From contig NZ_JAQNDM010000002.1 in assembly GCF_028368975.1 (NCBI RefSeq), forward strand, positions 1,302,001 to 1,366,000: DNA of 64,000 nt, read 5' to 3'. A program made the position numbers and the translations under genes. Of this stretch, positions 1 through 9,538 are shown piece after piece. Below the pieces are notes generated by a model. That model was not told the DNA's origin and searched no databases. It saw only the letters and a program-made list of their open reading frames with translations. The stretch's first letter is position 1. The number at the start of each line of letters is the position of its first letter. This stretch comes from Stigmatella ashevillena. Its GTDB lineage: Bacteria; Myxococcota; Myxococcia; Myxococcales; Myxococcaceae.

Positions 1-895
1 GCGGGCCGGAAGGCGCTGGAGGCTTGGGGGCCGGAGCGGGAGGGGCCGCCTGAGGCTTGGCGCGGGGCTTCGGAAGGGAGAGGCTCTGCCCGTCGGGGAA
101 GTCCAGCGCGTCCATGGGGCTCTGCGCTTCAGCGGCCGGGGGCCGTCCCGGAGCCGCCGCCGGACTCGCCTTCATCGGGGCAATGGAAATGTCCGAGGGA
201 AACTCGATCGGATCCTCCAGTTGCGAGGTTCCTCCCCTCGGAGGACTGGAGACAGGCGTCTGGGCTGCCACCGGCGCGCTCTCAGGCGCGTCATCGCTCA
301 GGTACTCCCCTGCATCGAGGCCTCCGAACATCTCGTTGGACTCGGGGGTTCCTCCGGGGGCCGCGGCCTGGGGAACGGCGGGCGCCGCACTGGGGGCACT
401 GGGCGGCGGGCGGCCGGGGTGCGCCGGCCTGGAATCCGGATCCAGCCGGATGAAGCGCTCGGGCCGAACGATGCCATAGCGCTTCTCCAGGTAAATGTAG
501 AGGCGCAACTCCGGAACGATGCACGGAACGATGCGCAGCCCCGTGGCGAACGCCAGCGCATCCACATGCTCCATGTCGGAGGGGCTCGCCATGGCCACCT
601 TCAACCGGCGCCCTTCCAGCTGCAGGGGAAACACGGCGTGCTTCTCCGCCAGCGCCGCGGGCACCGTGGCCAGCGTCGCCACCGTGACGGCCTCGAACTC
701 CTGGATCGTCGCCTGGGGGTAGCGCGACTGTTCGGAGAGCACCTCGCCCAGCTTCTCGATGTCTAGAAACTCCAGCTCGACCAGGTTCGTCCCCAGCCGG
801 CCGCCGTAGATCATCTGAGCCTTGAGGCCCTCGTCGAGCTGCGTCTGATTGATGAGGCCCTTTCGGACCAGGAGGGCACCGAGCTTTTCCGCCAT
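1..895 (-). CDS. GspE N-terminal (MshEN-type) domain protein with Pro/Ala-rich tail, partial
   Basis: The minus-strand frame stays open from an ATG at 895 to the left edge, so the C-terminus is missing (298 codons seen). Residues 1 to about 150 resemble the GspE/PilB N-terminal domain found in type II secretion ATPases and in many myxobacterial regulators: the protein starts MAEKLGALLVRKGLINQTQ and continues through SPSDMEHVDALAFATG. From about residue 165 it becomes a low-complexity Pro/Ala/Ser linker broken by short acidic patches, ending in a run rich in Pro-Ala-Pro. No Walker A motif appears in the visible part. In myxobacteria such modules often occur outside secretion systems as c-di-GMP-type sensory or scaffold domains; this is family knowledge, not shown here. 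The missing end decides whether an ATPase or another output domain follows. Confidence 0.75.
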   Translation of the reverse strand, partial: MAEKLGALLVRKGLINQTQLDEGLKAQMIYGGRLGTNLVELEFLDIEKLGEVLSEQSRYPQATIQEFEAVTVATLATVPAALAEKHAVFPLQLEGRRLKVAMASPSDMEHVDALAFATGLRIVPCIVPELRLYIYLEKRYGIVRPERFIRLDPDSRPAHPGRPPPSAPSAAPAVPQAAAPGGTPESNEMFGGLDAGEYLSDDAPESAPVAAQTPVSSPPRGGTSQLEDPIEFPSDISIAPMKASPAAAPGRPPAAEAQSPMDALDFPDGQSLSLPKPRAKPQAAPPAPAPKPPAPSGP

Positions 896-952
896 GAGGC
901 CGCCGATTCTAGACGGCTTCCAGGGCGTTCGGGTTGCGGGTTTTCCTCGGAC

Positions 953-2347
953 TCAGTACGCGTTCTTGGACAGGAAGCCACCCAGCGCGGTGCGCACCAG
1001 GATCTTCAAGTCCATCAGAAGCGACCAGTTCTCGATGTAGTACAGATCGTATTCGATCCGCTTCTGGATGGAGGTCTGCCCGCGCAGCCCGTTGATCTGC
1101 GCCCACCCCGTAATGCCCGACTTCACCTTGTGTCTCAGGTGGTAGCGGGGAATCTGCCGCTTGAACTCCTCGATGAAGACCGGCCGCTCGGGACGCGGGC
1201 CCACCAAGCTCATGTCGCCGCGCAGCACGTTGAAGAACTGCGGCAACTCATCGATGGAGTACTTGCGCAGGAAGGTGCCAATGGGCGTGCGCCGCGGGTC
1301 CTCCTGGCTGGCCATGGTGGCGCCAGCCACCTCCGCGTCCGTGCGCATGGTGCGGAACTTGAGAATGGGAAAGGTGCGCCCATCGATGCCCATGCGCTCC
1401 TGGGCATAGAGGACGGGCCCCCGGCTGGTGAGCTTCACCAGCACCGCCGTCACCAGCATGAGGGGGGCCGTCAGGACGATGGCCACCAGCGAGAAGACGA
1501 TGTCGAAGGCGCGCTTGGCCACCCGGCTCCAGCCATCCATCGGGTCGCCCTGGAGGCTGATGATGGGCAGTCCCCCGAACTCCTCCAGCCCTCCATAGAG
1601 GGTGATGTACTGGTAGAGGTCCGGCACCACCTTCACGTCCACGGTGCGCAGCGCCAGCTGCTCCATGAGGCCCTTCACCACCAACTGCTCCTCGAGCGGC
1701 AGCGCGATGATGACCTGGTCCACGGGCCAAGCATCGAGGATGCGCTCCACCTCGCTGAGCTCCCCCAGCACCGGGGCGCCCCTCACCCGCCGCCCCACCT
1801 TGGCCGCATCCTGTGCGAGCACGCCCACCACGCGGAAGCCCAGCTCGCGGTGCTCTCTCACCGTCTCGACGACCCGGCGGCCCAGCGCCCCCTCGCCGAT
1901 GACGAGGATGGTCTTCAAGTTGTAGCCGCGCCGCCGCACCTCGGAGAGCGCCACCCGGAGCACCAGCCGCGTCACCGAGACGAGCACCAGCGCGTAGCCC
2001 AGAAACAGCGCCAGCGTGAGGCGGGAGTAGCGCTCGCGGGTGAAGTAGGTGAGCGCCACGAGGATGAGCGTCGCGGTGATGGAGGCCTTGAAGACCGCGA
2101 ACAGCTCCCCGAAGTGGGTGCGCGCGCGGTTGGTGATGTAGAGCCGCGACTGGTGGAAGGTGTAGGGGAAGATGGCGAGCGCCATCGCCAGCGAGACGGC
2201 CGTCTCCTCCAGCGGGGGAATGCCGTCCTTGACCGGGATGAGCCCGATGAAGCGGGTGGCATACGCCAGCGCGAACGCCACCGTGAGCATGCACACGTCG
2301 GTGGCAACCTTGATCGACGTGTAGAAACGCTGGAGACGACTGAACAC
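953..2347 (-). CDS. Undecaprenyl-phosphate sugar-1-phosphate transferase (WbaP/WcaJ/EpsZ type)
   Basis: This 464-residue protein is the priming enzyme of a Wzx/Wzy-type polysaccharide pathway. It transfers a hexose-1-phosphate from a nucleotide sugar to undecaprenyl phosphate at the inner membrane. Four hydrophobic segments lie in residues 12-130. A Rossmann-like CoA-binding domain follows at about 145-245 (TILVIGEGALGRRVVE). The bacterial sugar transferase domain occupies 280-464, with its own membrane segment, KFRTMRTDAE and the signature DELPQFFNVLRGDMSLVGPRPE split across 385-410. Length and order fit the family exactly. The GTG start at 2347 has GGAG 8 bases upstream. Glycosyltransferase and O-antigen polymerase genes follow nearby. 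Which polysaccharide (EPS, spore coat, BPS or O-antigen) cannot be told from sequence alone. Confidence 0.93.
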   Translation of the reverse strand: MFSRLQRFYTSIKVATDVCMLTVAFALAYATRFIGLIPVKDGIPPLEETAVSLAMALAIFPYTFHQSRLYITNRARTHFGELFAVFKASITATLILVALTYFTRERYSRLTLALFLGYALVLVSVTRLVLRVALSEVRRRGYNLKTILVIGEGALGRRVVETVREHRELGFRVVGVLAQDAAKVGRRVRGAPVLGELSEVERILDAWPVDQVIIALPLEEQLVVKGLMEQLALRTVDVKVVPDLYQYITLYGGLEEFGGLPIISLQGDPMDGWSRVAKRAFDIVFSLVAIVLTAPLMLVTAVLVKLTSRGPVLYAQERMGIDGRTFPILKFRTMRTDAEVAGATMASQEDPRRTPIGTFLRKYSIDELPQFFNVLRGDMSLVGPRPERPVFIEEFKRQIPRYHLRHKVKSGITGWAQINGLRGQTSIQKRIEYDLYYIENWSLLMDLKILVRTALGGFLSKNAY

Positions 2348-2569
2348 GTCAGGACTCCTGTGGCCCGCCCAATAGACGGCCGCACGGGTGCAAATCTCGC
2401 GCCCGATTCCCGGCGGGTCCTACCCCACGAAGCCCCCCGGATGTGTCAGCCACGTAACATGGAAATCCCCGTGAAACCAAGGGGTTGTCCTTTGTGCGCG
2501 CGGAAGGCCGAGGTCCACGAGGCGCCGCGGGCCGTCAGAAAAAGGAGCCCCCTGTCAGGAACGTCACAG

Positions 2570-3688
2570 TTATCTGACGACAGGCGAGCGAAGGAGCGCC
2601 TCGACCTCCGCCTCCATGCCGCGCAGGAAGGCTTGCCGGGAAAAGCGCTGTGCCTGGGCGCGAGCTTCGGAGGGGACGAAGGCCCTTTCCCAGGCATCGA
2701 ACTGGCGCACGGCGTGGGCGAGGGCCGCGGGCGTCTGCTCGGAGAAGAAGAGGCCGGTGCGGGGCGTGACCGTCTCCAGCACCCCACCCTTCGCGTAGGC
2801 GATAAGGGGCCGACCGGTGGCCTGAGCCTCCAGCGGGGTGATGCCAAAGTCCTCTTCGCCCGTGAAGAGGAGCGCCCGGGCGTTGCGGTAGAGCGCGGGG
2901 AGATCCGCATCCGGCACGTTGCCGAGAAAACGGATGTGGGGCGGCAAGGCGCCGGTGGTGAGCTTCGAGGCCTCCTGTCCGGTGCCCACCACCCAGAGTT
3001 CAGCATCCAGGGAGCGGAAGGCCTCCAGGGCAATGTCGAGCCGCTTGTAGGGGGCGAAGGCCCCCAGCCACAGGAAATAGCCCCCCTGGCCCGTGGCCTC
3101 GAGCGGCCCGGCACAGAAGCGCTCCAGATCCACCGGAGGATGGACGACGCTGGCCTCCCGCCCCCAGAAGCGTTGGATCTTCCCCGCGATGTGCTGGCTG
3201 TTGGCAACGAAGCGATCGACGCGGTCCGCGGTGCGCCGATCCCACCGCTGCAGCCAGGGCCTCACGGAGCGCGCGGCCGTGCGCACGGGCAGCGAGGCCC
3301 GCCCCGGCCCGAAATAGTCGTCGAAGAGATCCCACATGTACCGCATGGGCGCGTGGACGTAGCCGAGGTGCCGCGCTCCCGGCGGCTTGCGGATCCCCTT
3401 GGCGACACAATGGCTGGAGGAGAGCACCAGCTCATACCCCTCGAGGCGGAAGGACTCGATGGCGCGGGGAAACAGGGGAAGGAAGTGCCGGTAGCGGGTG
3501 TGGATGCCGGGGATGTCCTGAAGAAAGGAGGTGTAGATGCGCCGGTCCTCGATGAGGGGCGGCATCGTCCCGGGCTGGTGGATGAGCGTATAGATGTCGG
3601 CTCCGGGAAACAGCCCGCAGAGCGCTTCGAGGACGCGCTCGCCACCGCGCAGCGTGACGAGCCAGTCATGAACCAGGGCAACCTTCAC
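2570..3688 (-). CDS. GT4-family glycosyltransferase
   Basis: This 372-residue GT-B enzyme probably adds a sugar to a lipid-linked repeat unit on the cytoplasmic face. The GTG start at 3688 gives the typical N-terminus MKVALVHDWLVTLRGGERVL; the open frame continues upstream but that part overlaps the divergent gene and does not look like protein. Acceptor-domain residues run to about 180. The donor domain contains FLWLGAFAPYKRLDIALEAF, then FLGNVPDADLPALYRNARAL and the E-x7-E region LFTGEEDFGITPLEAQATG. The same strand as the priming transferase 220 bases downstream suggests one polysaccharide locus. Sugar and linkage are unknown. Confidence 0.9.
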   Translation of the reverse strand: MKVALVHDWLVTLRGGERVLEALCGLFPGADIYTLIHQPGTMPPLIEDRRIYTSFLQDIPGIHTRYRHFLPLFPRAIESFRLEGYELVLSSSHCVAKGIRKPPGARHLGYVHAPMRYMWDLFDDYFGPGRASLPVRTAARSVRPWLQRWDRRTADRVDRFVANSQHIAGKIQRFWGREASVVHPPVDLERFCAGPLEATGQGGYFLWLGAFAPYKRLDIALEAFRSLDAELWVVGTGQEASKLTTGALPPHIRFLGNVPDADLPALYRNARALLFTGEEDFGITPLEAQATGRPLIAYAKGGVLETVTPRTGLFFSEQTPAALAHAVRQFDAWERAFVPSEARAQAQRFSRQAFLRGMEAEVEALLRSPVVR

Positions 3689-3719
3689 GGGCGCCCTTCT
3701 AGCACCCCCGCCGCGAGCC

Positions 3720-4838
3720 GTGTGTGCTACGCCAGGGGGTGTGGCGAGCATCCTCATCGACCTGCGCATGGTCCAGGGCAGGCTGCACGGTATCGCGCGA
3801 TATGCCCTGGAGCTGGCACGGCGGCTGCCGGCGCTCGCGCCCGACCTCCACTTCATGGGCCTCACGGCGCCGGAAGGATTGCCCCCAGGGTTGGGCGAGC
3901 TGACCCCTTCCCTGCCCCTGCACCGGAGCCGGGCAGGTTTCCTGTCGCCCCTGAAAGAGCAGCCCGCGCTGCTCATGGACTTGTTGAAGCTGGCCCCGGA
4001 TGTCTTTCACGCCACGTCGTTCTCGCTGCCGGGGCTGTGGAACGGAAAGCTGGTGGCCACGCTCCACGACGCGAACCACCTGGCGCTGCCCGCCCACTAC
4101 AGCCCCGTCCACACGCTCTACTACCGGCTCATCGTGGGGCCTCGCGCCCGGCAGGCCGCCGCGCTGTTGACCGTCTCCGAGTTCTCCCGCGAGGAGCTGG
4201 CACGGCATCTGGGCCTGACGCCCTACCGGTTCCAGGTCATCGCCCCCGGGGTGGATGGGCACTACCGGCCGCCCTCCCCTTCCGAGGCCAAGGCCTTCAT
4301 CGAACGGCACCAGCTTCCACCGCGCTACCTCGCGGCGGTCGGCAACCCCAAGGCCCACAAGAACCTCGGGCTGCTCGCGAAGCTGGCCCCGGAGCTTCCC
4401 GTGCCCCTCGTGCTGCTGGCGGGCAAGGGGGCCGCGAAAGCCCTCGGCTTCCCGGCTTCCACTGTGGAGTTGGCGGAGCTGCCCGAGTCGGAGATGCCGC
4501 TCTTCTATGGGGCGGCGCGGGCGCTGTTGCTGCCCTCTCTCTATGAAGGCTTCGGCCTGCCCGTGCTGGAGGCCATGGCCTCGGGGTGCCCGGTCCTGGC
4601 GTCGAACACCTCCGCCCTGCCAGAGGTGGCGGGACAAGCCGCCTTGCTGGTGCCCCCGGAGGATCTCCTCGCGTGGCGCGACGCCACGCTGCGCCTGCTC
4701 CGGGACGAAGCCCTGCGCCAGACGCTGGTGGAGAAGGGCCGGGAGCGCTCCGCCCACTTCACCTGGGAGGACTGCGCGCGCCGGACGCTCGCCACCTACC
4801 GCCGTGTCTTGGACAAGCGGGCGCCTCGCCCCTCATGA
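3720..4838 (+). CDS. GT4-family glycosyltransferase
   Basis: This glycosyltransferase of about 365-372 residues is divergent from the neighbouring GT4 gene with only some 31 bases between the starts. After a short N-terminus it reads ILIDLRMVQGRLHGIARYA. The donor-binding half has YLAAVGNPKAHKNLGLLAKL and the signature LPSLYEGFGLPVLEAMASG. Two GTG codons (3720 and 3741) compete as start and neither has a convincing ribosome binding site. The 3' end meets the convergent membrane-protein gene at a TCATGA that supplies both stop codons. Likely role is chain assembly in the same surface polysaccharide; donor and acceptor are unknown. Confidence 0.9.
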   Translation: MCATPGGVASILIDLRMVQGRLHGIARYALELARRLPALAPDLHFMGLTAPEGLPPGLGELTPSLPLHRSRAGFLSPLKEQPALLMDLLKLAPDVFHATSFSLPGLWNGKLVATLHDANHLALPAHYSPVHTLYYRLIVGPRARQAAALLTVSEFSREELARHLGLTPYRFQVIAPGVDGHYRPPSPSEAKAFIERHQLPPRYLAAVGNPKAHKNLGLLAKLAPELPVPLVLLAGKGAAKALGFPASTVELAELPESEMPLFYGAARALLLPSLYEGFGLPVLEAMASGCPVLASNTSALPEVAGQAALLVPPEDLLAWRDATLRLLRDEALRQTLVEKGRERSAHFTWEDCARRTLATYRRVLDKRAPRPS

Positions 4839-6014
4839 GGGAACAGGGACAGCCGCGCCCCGGCGTGACACCCACGAGGCCCACAGCATCAGCGCCGTGA
4901 AGACGAGCGCGTAGGGGCGCCAGAGCAGAAGCTGGTGCGCGGGCTCTTCGCCGATCACGAACTCCGAGCTGACAATCCCCACGAGGCCCGCCAATGCCAC
5001 CAGCGCCAGCCCGCCCCACGTCCGCTTCTCCGCCGCGAGCCGCAGCAACGGCCAGGCCATGACGAAGTTCGCGCGCCAAGCCAACGGCGAGAGCAGCGTC
5101 ACCCCGAGGCAACAGAGGGCAAACAGCGCCAGGGGGCCCGGGCGGCTCCAGGCCAACACCCCCACGAACACGGCCAGGGCCAGGGCCTGCGCCAGGGAGA
5201 TCGCCGCCCCCGAGGGCATGGGCTCGCTCGGCACCATGAGCGAGAGCAGCAAGGTGGGCAGCCCCTGGGCATTGGCCCCCAGGGCCCACGGAGGCGTGGT
5301 CCGCGCGAGCGTGTCCAGCCAGTCATGGGTCTGCGCCAACAGCCCCTCGAGCCCGTAGCGCGCCAGGGCAGGCACCATGAGCACGAGCCCCACCCCCACG
5401 CTGGCGGCAAGCACCCGCCAGTGGCGGCGCGACACGAGGAACAAGGCCAGCAGCGCCGCAGGAGGCTTGAGCAGAACGGACACCGCGAACGCCACGGCGG
5501 GCCCCCACGTCCGGCCCTTCTCCGCCCCCACGGCGGTGAGGGCCAGCAGCAGCAGCAGCACGGCATCCACCTGGCCGTAGAAGAACTCGAGCCGAAGGGC
5601 GGGAATCAACGCCAGCGTGGCGAGCACCGGGGCCCAGGGCCACGCCTCCCGGTCTTCCCCGGAGAGCGCCGGACGGGAGGTGAGCCGGGCCACGGCCACC
5701 AGCGCCGCCACCAGGCCCAGGTTCCAGAGGGCCGCCGCGACCCGCGCGGGCAACACCGTGAAGGGCAGGAACAAGGGCGCCGTCAGGGGCGCATACTTGA
5801 AGGGCATGACGCCGTCCGAGACGGGATAGAGATCCGAGCCCATCAGGAAACGCTCGGCGGCCAGCAGGTAGACGCGAAAGTCCACGCCTCGCCGGGGGTG
5901 CTGTCCCAGCACGGCCGCCATCACCACGAGCACCAGCATCAGCGCCCAGAAAGCCCACTGCGGAGCCTTGGAAGCCGGGCGTGCTTCCACGCTCAGGGTA
6001 TCAGCAGCCGCCAT
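4833..6014 (-). CDS. GT87/DUF2029-type integral membrane glycosyltransferase
   Basis: This 393-residue polytopic protein has about ten hydrophobic segments. The first periplasmic loop contains GVDFRVYLLAAERFLMGSDL, close to the DFxVYxxAGxxxLxGxxLY pattern of polyprenol-phosphate-dependent mannosyltransferases (GT87), followed by FKYAPLTAPLFLPF. Such enzymes use a polyprenyl-phosphate sugar donor on the outer face of the inner membrane. The start overlaps the end of the upstream O-antigen ligase gene by 14 bases, which indicates translational coupling. The pair probably modifies or extends an O-antigen or exopolysaccharide. The specific sugar cannot be assigned. Confidence 0.8.
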   Translation of the reverse strand: MAAADTLSVEARPASKAPQWAFWALMLVLVVMAAVLGQHPRRGVDFRVYLLAAERFLMGSDLYPVSDGVMPFKYAPLTAPLFLPFTVLPARVAAALWNLGLVAALVAVARLTSRPALSGEDREAWPWAPVLATLALIPALRLEFFYGQVDAVLLLLLALTAVGAEKGRTWGPAVAFAVSVLLKPPAALLALFLVSRRHWRVLAASVGVGLVLMVPALARYGLEGLLAQTHDWLDTLARTTPPWALGANAQGLPTLLLSLMVPSEPMPSGAAISLAQALALAVFVGVLAWSRPGPLALFALCCLGVTLLSPLAWRANFVMAWPLLRLAAEKRTWGGLALVALAGLVGIVSSEFVIGEEPAHQLLLWRPYALVFTALMLWASWVSRRGAAVPVPS

Positions 6015-7269
6015 CGGGTCTCATCCCCTCGTCCTGGTGCGCGTTGCGTTCCCGAGACTCCCACTCGCACAAGCCCAACCCCCAGACGAACGAGAAGGAC
6101 AGGTGAACGCTGGAGTGGAACGGCAGATAGTGGACCAACGCAAGCACGTGAAATCCCACGAATGACAACAGCGCGCCCGTGGCCGCGACCGAGCCCGCCC
6201 GGTGGCGCCGAATCAGCGCCCGCGCCAGCAAGGCATGGACGGCGGCCCACAGCACGAGCCCCACCAGCCCCGTCTCCGCCCAGGCCGTCAGCCACAGGTT
6301 GTGCGAATCCGTGGACAGGAGATCCGTGATTCCCGTCTCGGCCTGGGTCGCCAGCGCCGCCGGCTTGTGGTTGCCAAAACCCACCCCCACCAGCGGATGC
6401 TCCTTCACGAGCCGCCACCCCACGGACATCGCCAGCGCTCGCTCGCCCCCCCAGAGGTTCTCCACCGCCTTGCCCAGGCGCGCACGCCATGCGGGGGTGG
6501 CCATCACCACGCTCACCAACACCACGGCCATGGCGAGCCCCACCTTCCGAGGCGTGCCCCGGACCAGCAGCGCCAGCGCCACGGCACACACCGTCAGCCC
6601 GGTCAGCAGCGCCGCGCGCGCGAACGCGGTGTAGGGCGCCACCAGCAGGGCACAGGCGCTCGCCGTGGCCAGCCCTCTGAGCCACACCAACCGCCCCTTG
6701 GCCATCACGGCCAGCGCGGGCCCCAGGATCGCGATGGCGCCATGCGAGAAGCGCAGCCGATGGAAAAAAAAGCCCCCGGCCGCATAGCGGGGATGCTCCT
6801 CGGTACCGAAGTTCTCGTGGAGCCGCGCCGGGTTCAGCTTCAGGAGCGCCGGCGGCTCCCAGGGCCAGCGCACCAGGTGCTGGAACACCCCCAGCCCCAC
6901 GGACAACACCCACCCGCCCAGGATGAGCGCGCCGATCAGCAGCCACGGCACCCCCGCGACGCCCACCGAGGCCACCGCCGCCCCCGCCATCGTGTCCAGC
7001 ACCTGCCCATACCGGGCCCCTCGCGGCCAGCGGTCCGCCGCGCCCGTCATGAGGGCGATGGCCGGGGAGATCAACTGCCAGGCAGTCAGCGCCATCGAGG
7101 CCCCCACATAGGCTTTCACATCCGAAGCCAGGGGGAGCCGGTGGCGGCAGGCCAACACGCATGCGCACAGCACCGCCGCGCCAGCCGCCACCTGCTGGAC
7201 GAGTTCTCCGAGGACCAGCCCGAGGGCCCACAGGGCGAAAATGAAGGTGACGGCGCGACGCACTACCAT
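6001..7269 (-). CDS. O-antigen ligase/polymerase family membrane protein (Wzy_C)
   Basis: This 422-residue membrane protein has about ten to twelve transmembrane segments and a large periplasmic loop. The loop before the last segments has the conserved Wzy_C/WaaL tract LVGVGFGNHKPA followed by STDSHNLWLTAWAETGLVG; the His in DSHN is characteristic. The family either ligates undecaprenyl-linked glycan to lipid A-core or polymerises repeat units, and sequence alone does not separate the two. It follows lptG by 35 bases and overlaps the GT87-like gene, so it probably belongs to the purH-purD-lptFG transcription unit. That would tie it to LPS export and favour ligase activity. Confidence 0.85.
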   Translation of the reverse strand: MVVRRAVTFIFALWALGLVLGELVQQVAAGAAVLCACVLACRHRLPLASDVKAYVGASMALTAWQLISPAIALMTGAADRWPRGARYGQVLDTMAGAAVASVGVAGVPWLLIGALILGGWVLSVGLGVFQHLVRWPWEPPALLKLNPARLHENFGTEEHPRYAAGGFFFHRLRFSHGAIAILGPALAVMAKGRLVWLRGLATASACALLVAPYTAFARAALLTGLTVCAVALALLVRGTPRKVGLAMAVVLVSVVMATPAWRARLGKAVENLWGGERALAMSVGWRLVKEHPLVGVGFGNHKPAALATQAETGITDLLSTDSHNLWLTAWAETGLVGLVLWAAVHALLARALIRRHRAGSVAATGALLSFVGFHVLALVHYLPFHSSVHLSFSFVWGLGLCEWESRERNAHQDEGMRPDGGC

Positions 7270-7304
7270 GGGGGATTAACCCAAACGGGTCAGGGGTGCG
7301 ACGG

Positions 7305-8426
7305 CTATCGCGCCAGGGGGGACGCCGAACGCCTCGGCAAGAGCAGCCAGCCTTCTCTGCGCAACCAGAGCCCCGCCGCCACCACCACCAGCATCCCGGA
7401 GGGCAGCCAGGCAGCCAACCCCGGCGCCATCCGCTCCGTCGTCACCAGCGTCTTGGACACCACGATCAGCCCCCACATGGCCATCGCGATGAGCAGCCCC
7501 TCGACGATCGCCACCGTCAGGTGACCTTTGCGGTTGGGCCGCAGCGCCAGACCCACGGCCACCAGGGCCGCTGGCAGACCGGCCATCGGGTAGGCGAAGC
7601 GGTTGTACAGCGCCAGCTCGTATTGACGTGAGTCCAGGCCGACCTCGGTGCGGGCGAAGATCTGCTCGCGCAGCTCGGGCAGCCGCATCTGCTCGGGCCG
7701 GCCCGGCCGGATGAGGAACGAGCGCGCGGGAACCCCCAGGTCGTAGTCCGCCTCGGGCGCGGCCGATACCGCAGTGCGTCCCTCGGGCGAGAACGAGCGC
7801 TCCACGACGCCCGTGAGGCGCCAGCGGTTTCCTTCCAGGGGCACCATCGTGTCCGCATCCAACCGGCGCGCGAGCTTGAAGTCGGCGGTGAGCGTCAGGA
7901 TGGCCACGTCCCGGAAGCCCTCCTCCGCGCTCCCGCTGCGCAGGAAGAAGACGTGCTCTCCCCGCCGGAACCACTGCTTGGGCGTGTAGTAGAGCCGCCA
8001 GTCTCCCCACCGGTTGAAGCGCTGGGTGGTGATTTCATCCACCCGCCGGCTGGCCTGGGCGACCACCCACTCATCGAAGGCGATGAGCCCCAGACACGCA
8101 GCCAGCGCGACGGCGCCCACGGGCAGGTAGAGCGACGCGGGGCCGAACGTCAACGCGCGCAGCGCCGTGACTTCGCCGCGCTTGCGCAGGGTGGACACGG
8201 CGGCCCCCGCCGCGAGCAGCAGGGCCGCGGGCCCCAGGAGCTGTGTCGTCACCAGGGCCTTGTTCCAGTACAGCTCCAGCACGGCGAGGACCCATCCCTC
8301 CCCTGTGTAGGCCCGCGACCGGTCCACGAAGTCCACCACCAGGAACACCGTGAGCAACGCGGCGAGGATGCCCACCGCGAAGCGCGCGTAGAGCCGTGCC
8401 ACATAGCGGAAGAGCGTGCCCCTCAC
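7305..8426 (-). CDS. lptG: LptG-type permease of the LPS export ABC transporter
   Basis: This is a YjgP/YjgQ-family permease of 373 residues. With LptF and the ATPase LptB (not in this window) it extracts LPS from the inner membrane and feeds it to the LptC-LptA bridge. Three N-terminal membrane segments (FAVGILAALLTVFLVVDF; LLGPAALLLAAGAAVS; a third near 85) are followed by a periplasmic beta-jellyroll of about 160 residues and three C-terminal segments. The cytoplasmic stretch LRKRGEVTALRALTF is the coupling helix expected to contact LptB. I chose the GTG at 8426 because it forms a GTGA overlap with the lptF stop; an in-frame start at 8456 would overlap more. Which of the pair is F and which G is inferred from order. 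Confidence 0.87.
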   Translation of the reverse strand: MRGTLFRYVARLYARFAVGILAALLTVFLVVDFVDRSRAYTGEGWVLAVLELYWNKALVTTQLLGPAALLLAAGAAVSTLRKRGEVTALRALTFGPASLYLPVGAVALAACLGLIAFDEWVVAQASRRVDEITTQRFNRWGDWRLYYTPKQWFRRGEHVFFLRSGSAEEGFRDVAILTLTADFKLARRLDADTMVPLEGNRWRLTGVVERSFSPEGRTAVSAAPEADYDLGVPARSFLIRPGRPEQMRLPELREQIFARTEVGLDSRQYELALYNRFAYPMAGLPAALVAVGLALRPNRKGHLTVAIVEGLLIAMAMWGLIVVSKTLVTTERMAPGLAAWLPSGMLVVVAAGLWLRREGWLLLPRRSASPLAR

Positions 8427-9538
8427 CGCACCGTCCCCGAGCGGCTCACGCGCCACATGGCCACGATGCCCAGAGCGCTGAAGAGGATGTTGGGCAACTG
8501 GGCCGCCAGCACCATCGGCAGCTTCTCCTGGTTGCCCAGGGTCTCGAACACCCGGCTCAACACATAGAAGAGCACATACCCGCTCAGCGTCAGCAAGTAC
8601 CCCCAGGCCCGCCCCGCCTGCCGGCGCCCGATGGCCAGGGGCGTGCCCAGCAGCGCGAACGAGAAGGGCGCCACCGCGTTGCCCAGGCGCATGTGAATCG
8701 CCATCAGGAACGGCCGGGGGTTGCCTCCGCTCTTCTCCGCCTCCTCCGCCGCCTGGAGCAACTCCCCCGGAGACATCTCTTCCTTCTGCGAGCGAAAGCG
8801 GTTGCTCTTCCGGTTCATCGAGCCGCCCAGTCCCACGGAGATCTCTCCTTGCTCGAAGCGCAGCAGGCTGTAGTCCGCCGTGGACCGGGTGGCGCGGTGC
8901 ACCTCCCCTTCCTCCAGCACCAGCCGCAGCGCCTCGTCCCCTTCCCGCATGCTCACCCGGCCGCGCTGCGCCAGCACCAACAAGGGCGAGGAGGGCTCCC
9001 GGTCGTCATGCAGCAGCACGTGCGTCCACTCGCCACCCTGGCGAGAGACCCGCTCGGCGTAGAGCGTCAAGTCGCTCAGGTCTTCATAGAAGACGCCCGA
9101 CTTCACATCTCCCGCCACGTTCTTCTTGATGACCTCGTTGACCAGCGCCTTGACGCTCGTCAGCCCCCAGGGCTGGGCGGTGAAGGCCAGCAACGCCATC
9201 AAGCCCCCCAGCAGCACGCCGATGGCCAGGGGCCCCAGCAGAAGCTGCACCGGACTGATGCCCAGGGCCTGAAGCGCGGTCAGCTCCCGGTCCTCGCTCA
9301 GCCGGCCCAGCCCAAGCAGAATGGCCATCAGGAACGCGATGGGCAGGGCCTTCACCAGAAAATGCGGCGTCAGGTAGAGGATCAGCCGCCCCACGTCCGT
9401 CAGCGTCACCGCCGAGCCGAGCAGCACCTCCGTGCCCACCAGGAACTGCATGACGAACAGCAGCAGGAACATGAACGCCACCCACACGGCCAGGGGGGCC
9501 AGCAGTTCCTTCAGCAGGTAGCGCGCCAGCAGGATCAC
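8423..9538 (-). CDS. lptF: LptF-type permease of the LPS export ABC transporter
   Basis: This 371-residue YjgP/YjgQ permease starts at a GTG (9538) that shares GTGA with the purD stop. It has three N-terminal membrane helices, the coupling-helix motif LSEDRELTALQALGISP, a periplasmic domain at about 130-265 and three C-terminal helices. The loop YAERVSRQGGEWTHVLLHDD is typical of the periplasmic jellyroll. It pairs with the following gene to form the LptFG heterodimer. Two successive GTGA couplings (purD-lptF and lptF-lptG) suggest production in fixed ratio from one mRNA. No lptB, lptC or lptA lies nearby. Confidence 0.88.
   Translation of the reverse strand: MILLARYLLKELLAPLAVWVAFMFLLLFVMQFLVGTEVLLGSAVTLTDVGRLILYLTPHFLVKALPIAFLMAILLGLGRLSEDRELTALQALGISPVQLLLGPLAIGVLLGGLMALLAFTAQPWGLTSVKALVNEVIKKNVAGDVKSGVFYEDLSDLTLYAERVSRQGGEWTHVLLHDDREPSSPLLVLAQRGRVSMREGDEALRLVLEEGEVHRATRSTADYSLLRFEQGEISVGLGGSMNRKSNRFRSQKEEMSPGELLQAAEEAEKSGGNPRPFLMAIHMRLGNAVAPFSFALLGTPLAIGRRQAGRAWGYLLTLSGYVLFYVLSRVFETLGNQEKLPMVLAAQLPNILFSALGIVAMWRVSRSGTVR

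Noticed and set aside
1130-4546. 1138-codon plus-strand open frame
   Set aside because: It is antisense to the sugar transferase and GT4 genes; the translation is His/Gln/Arg-rich with no domain, as expected from GC-rich third positions.
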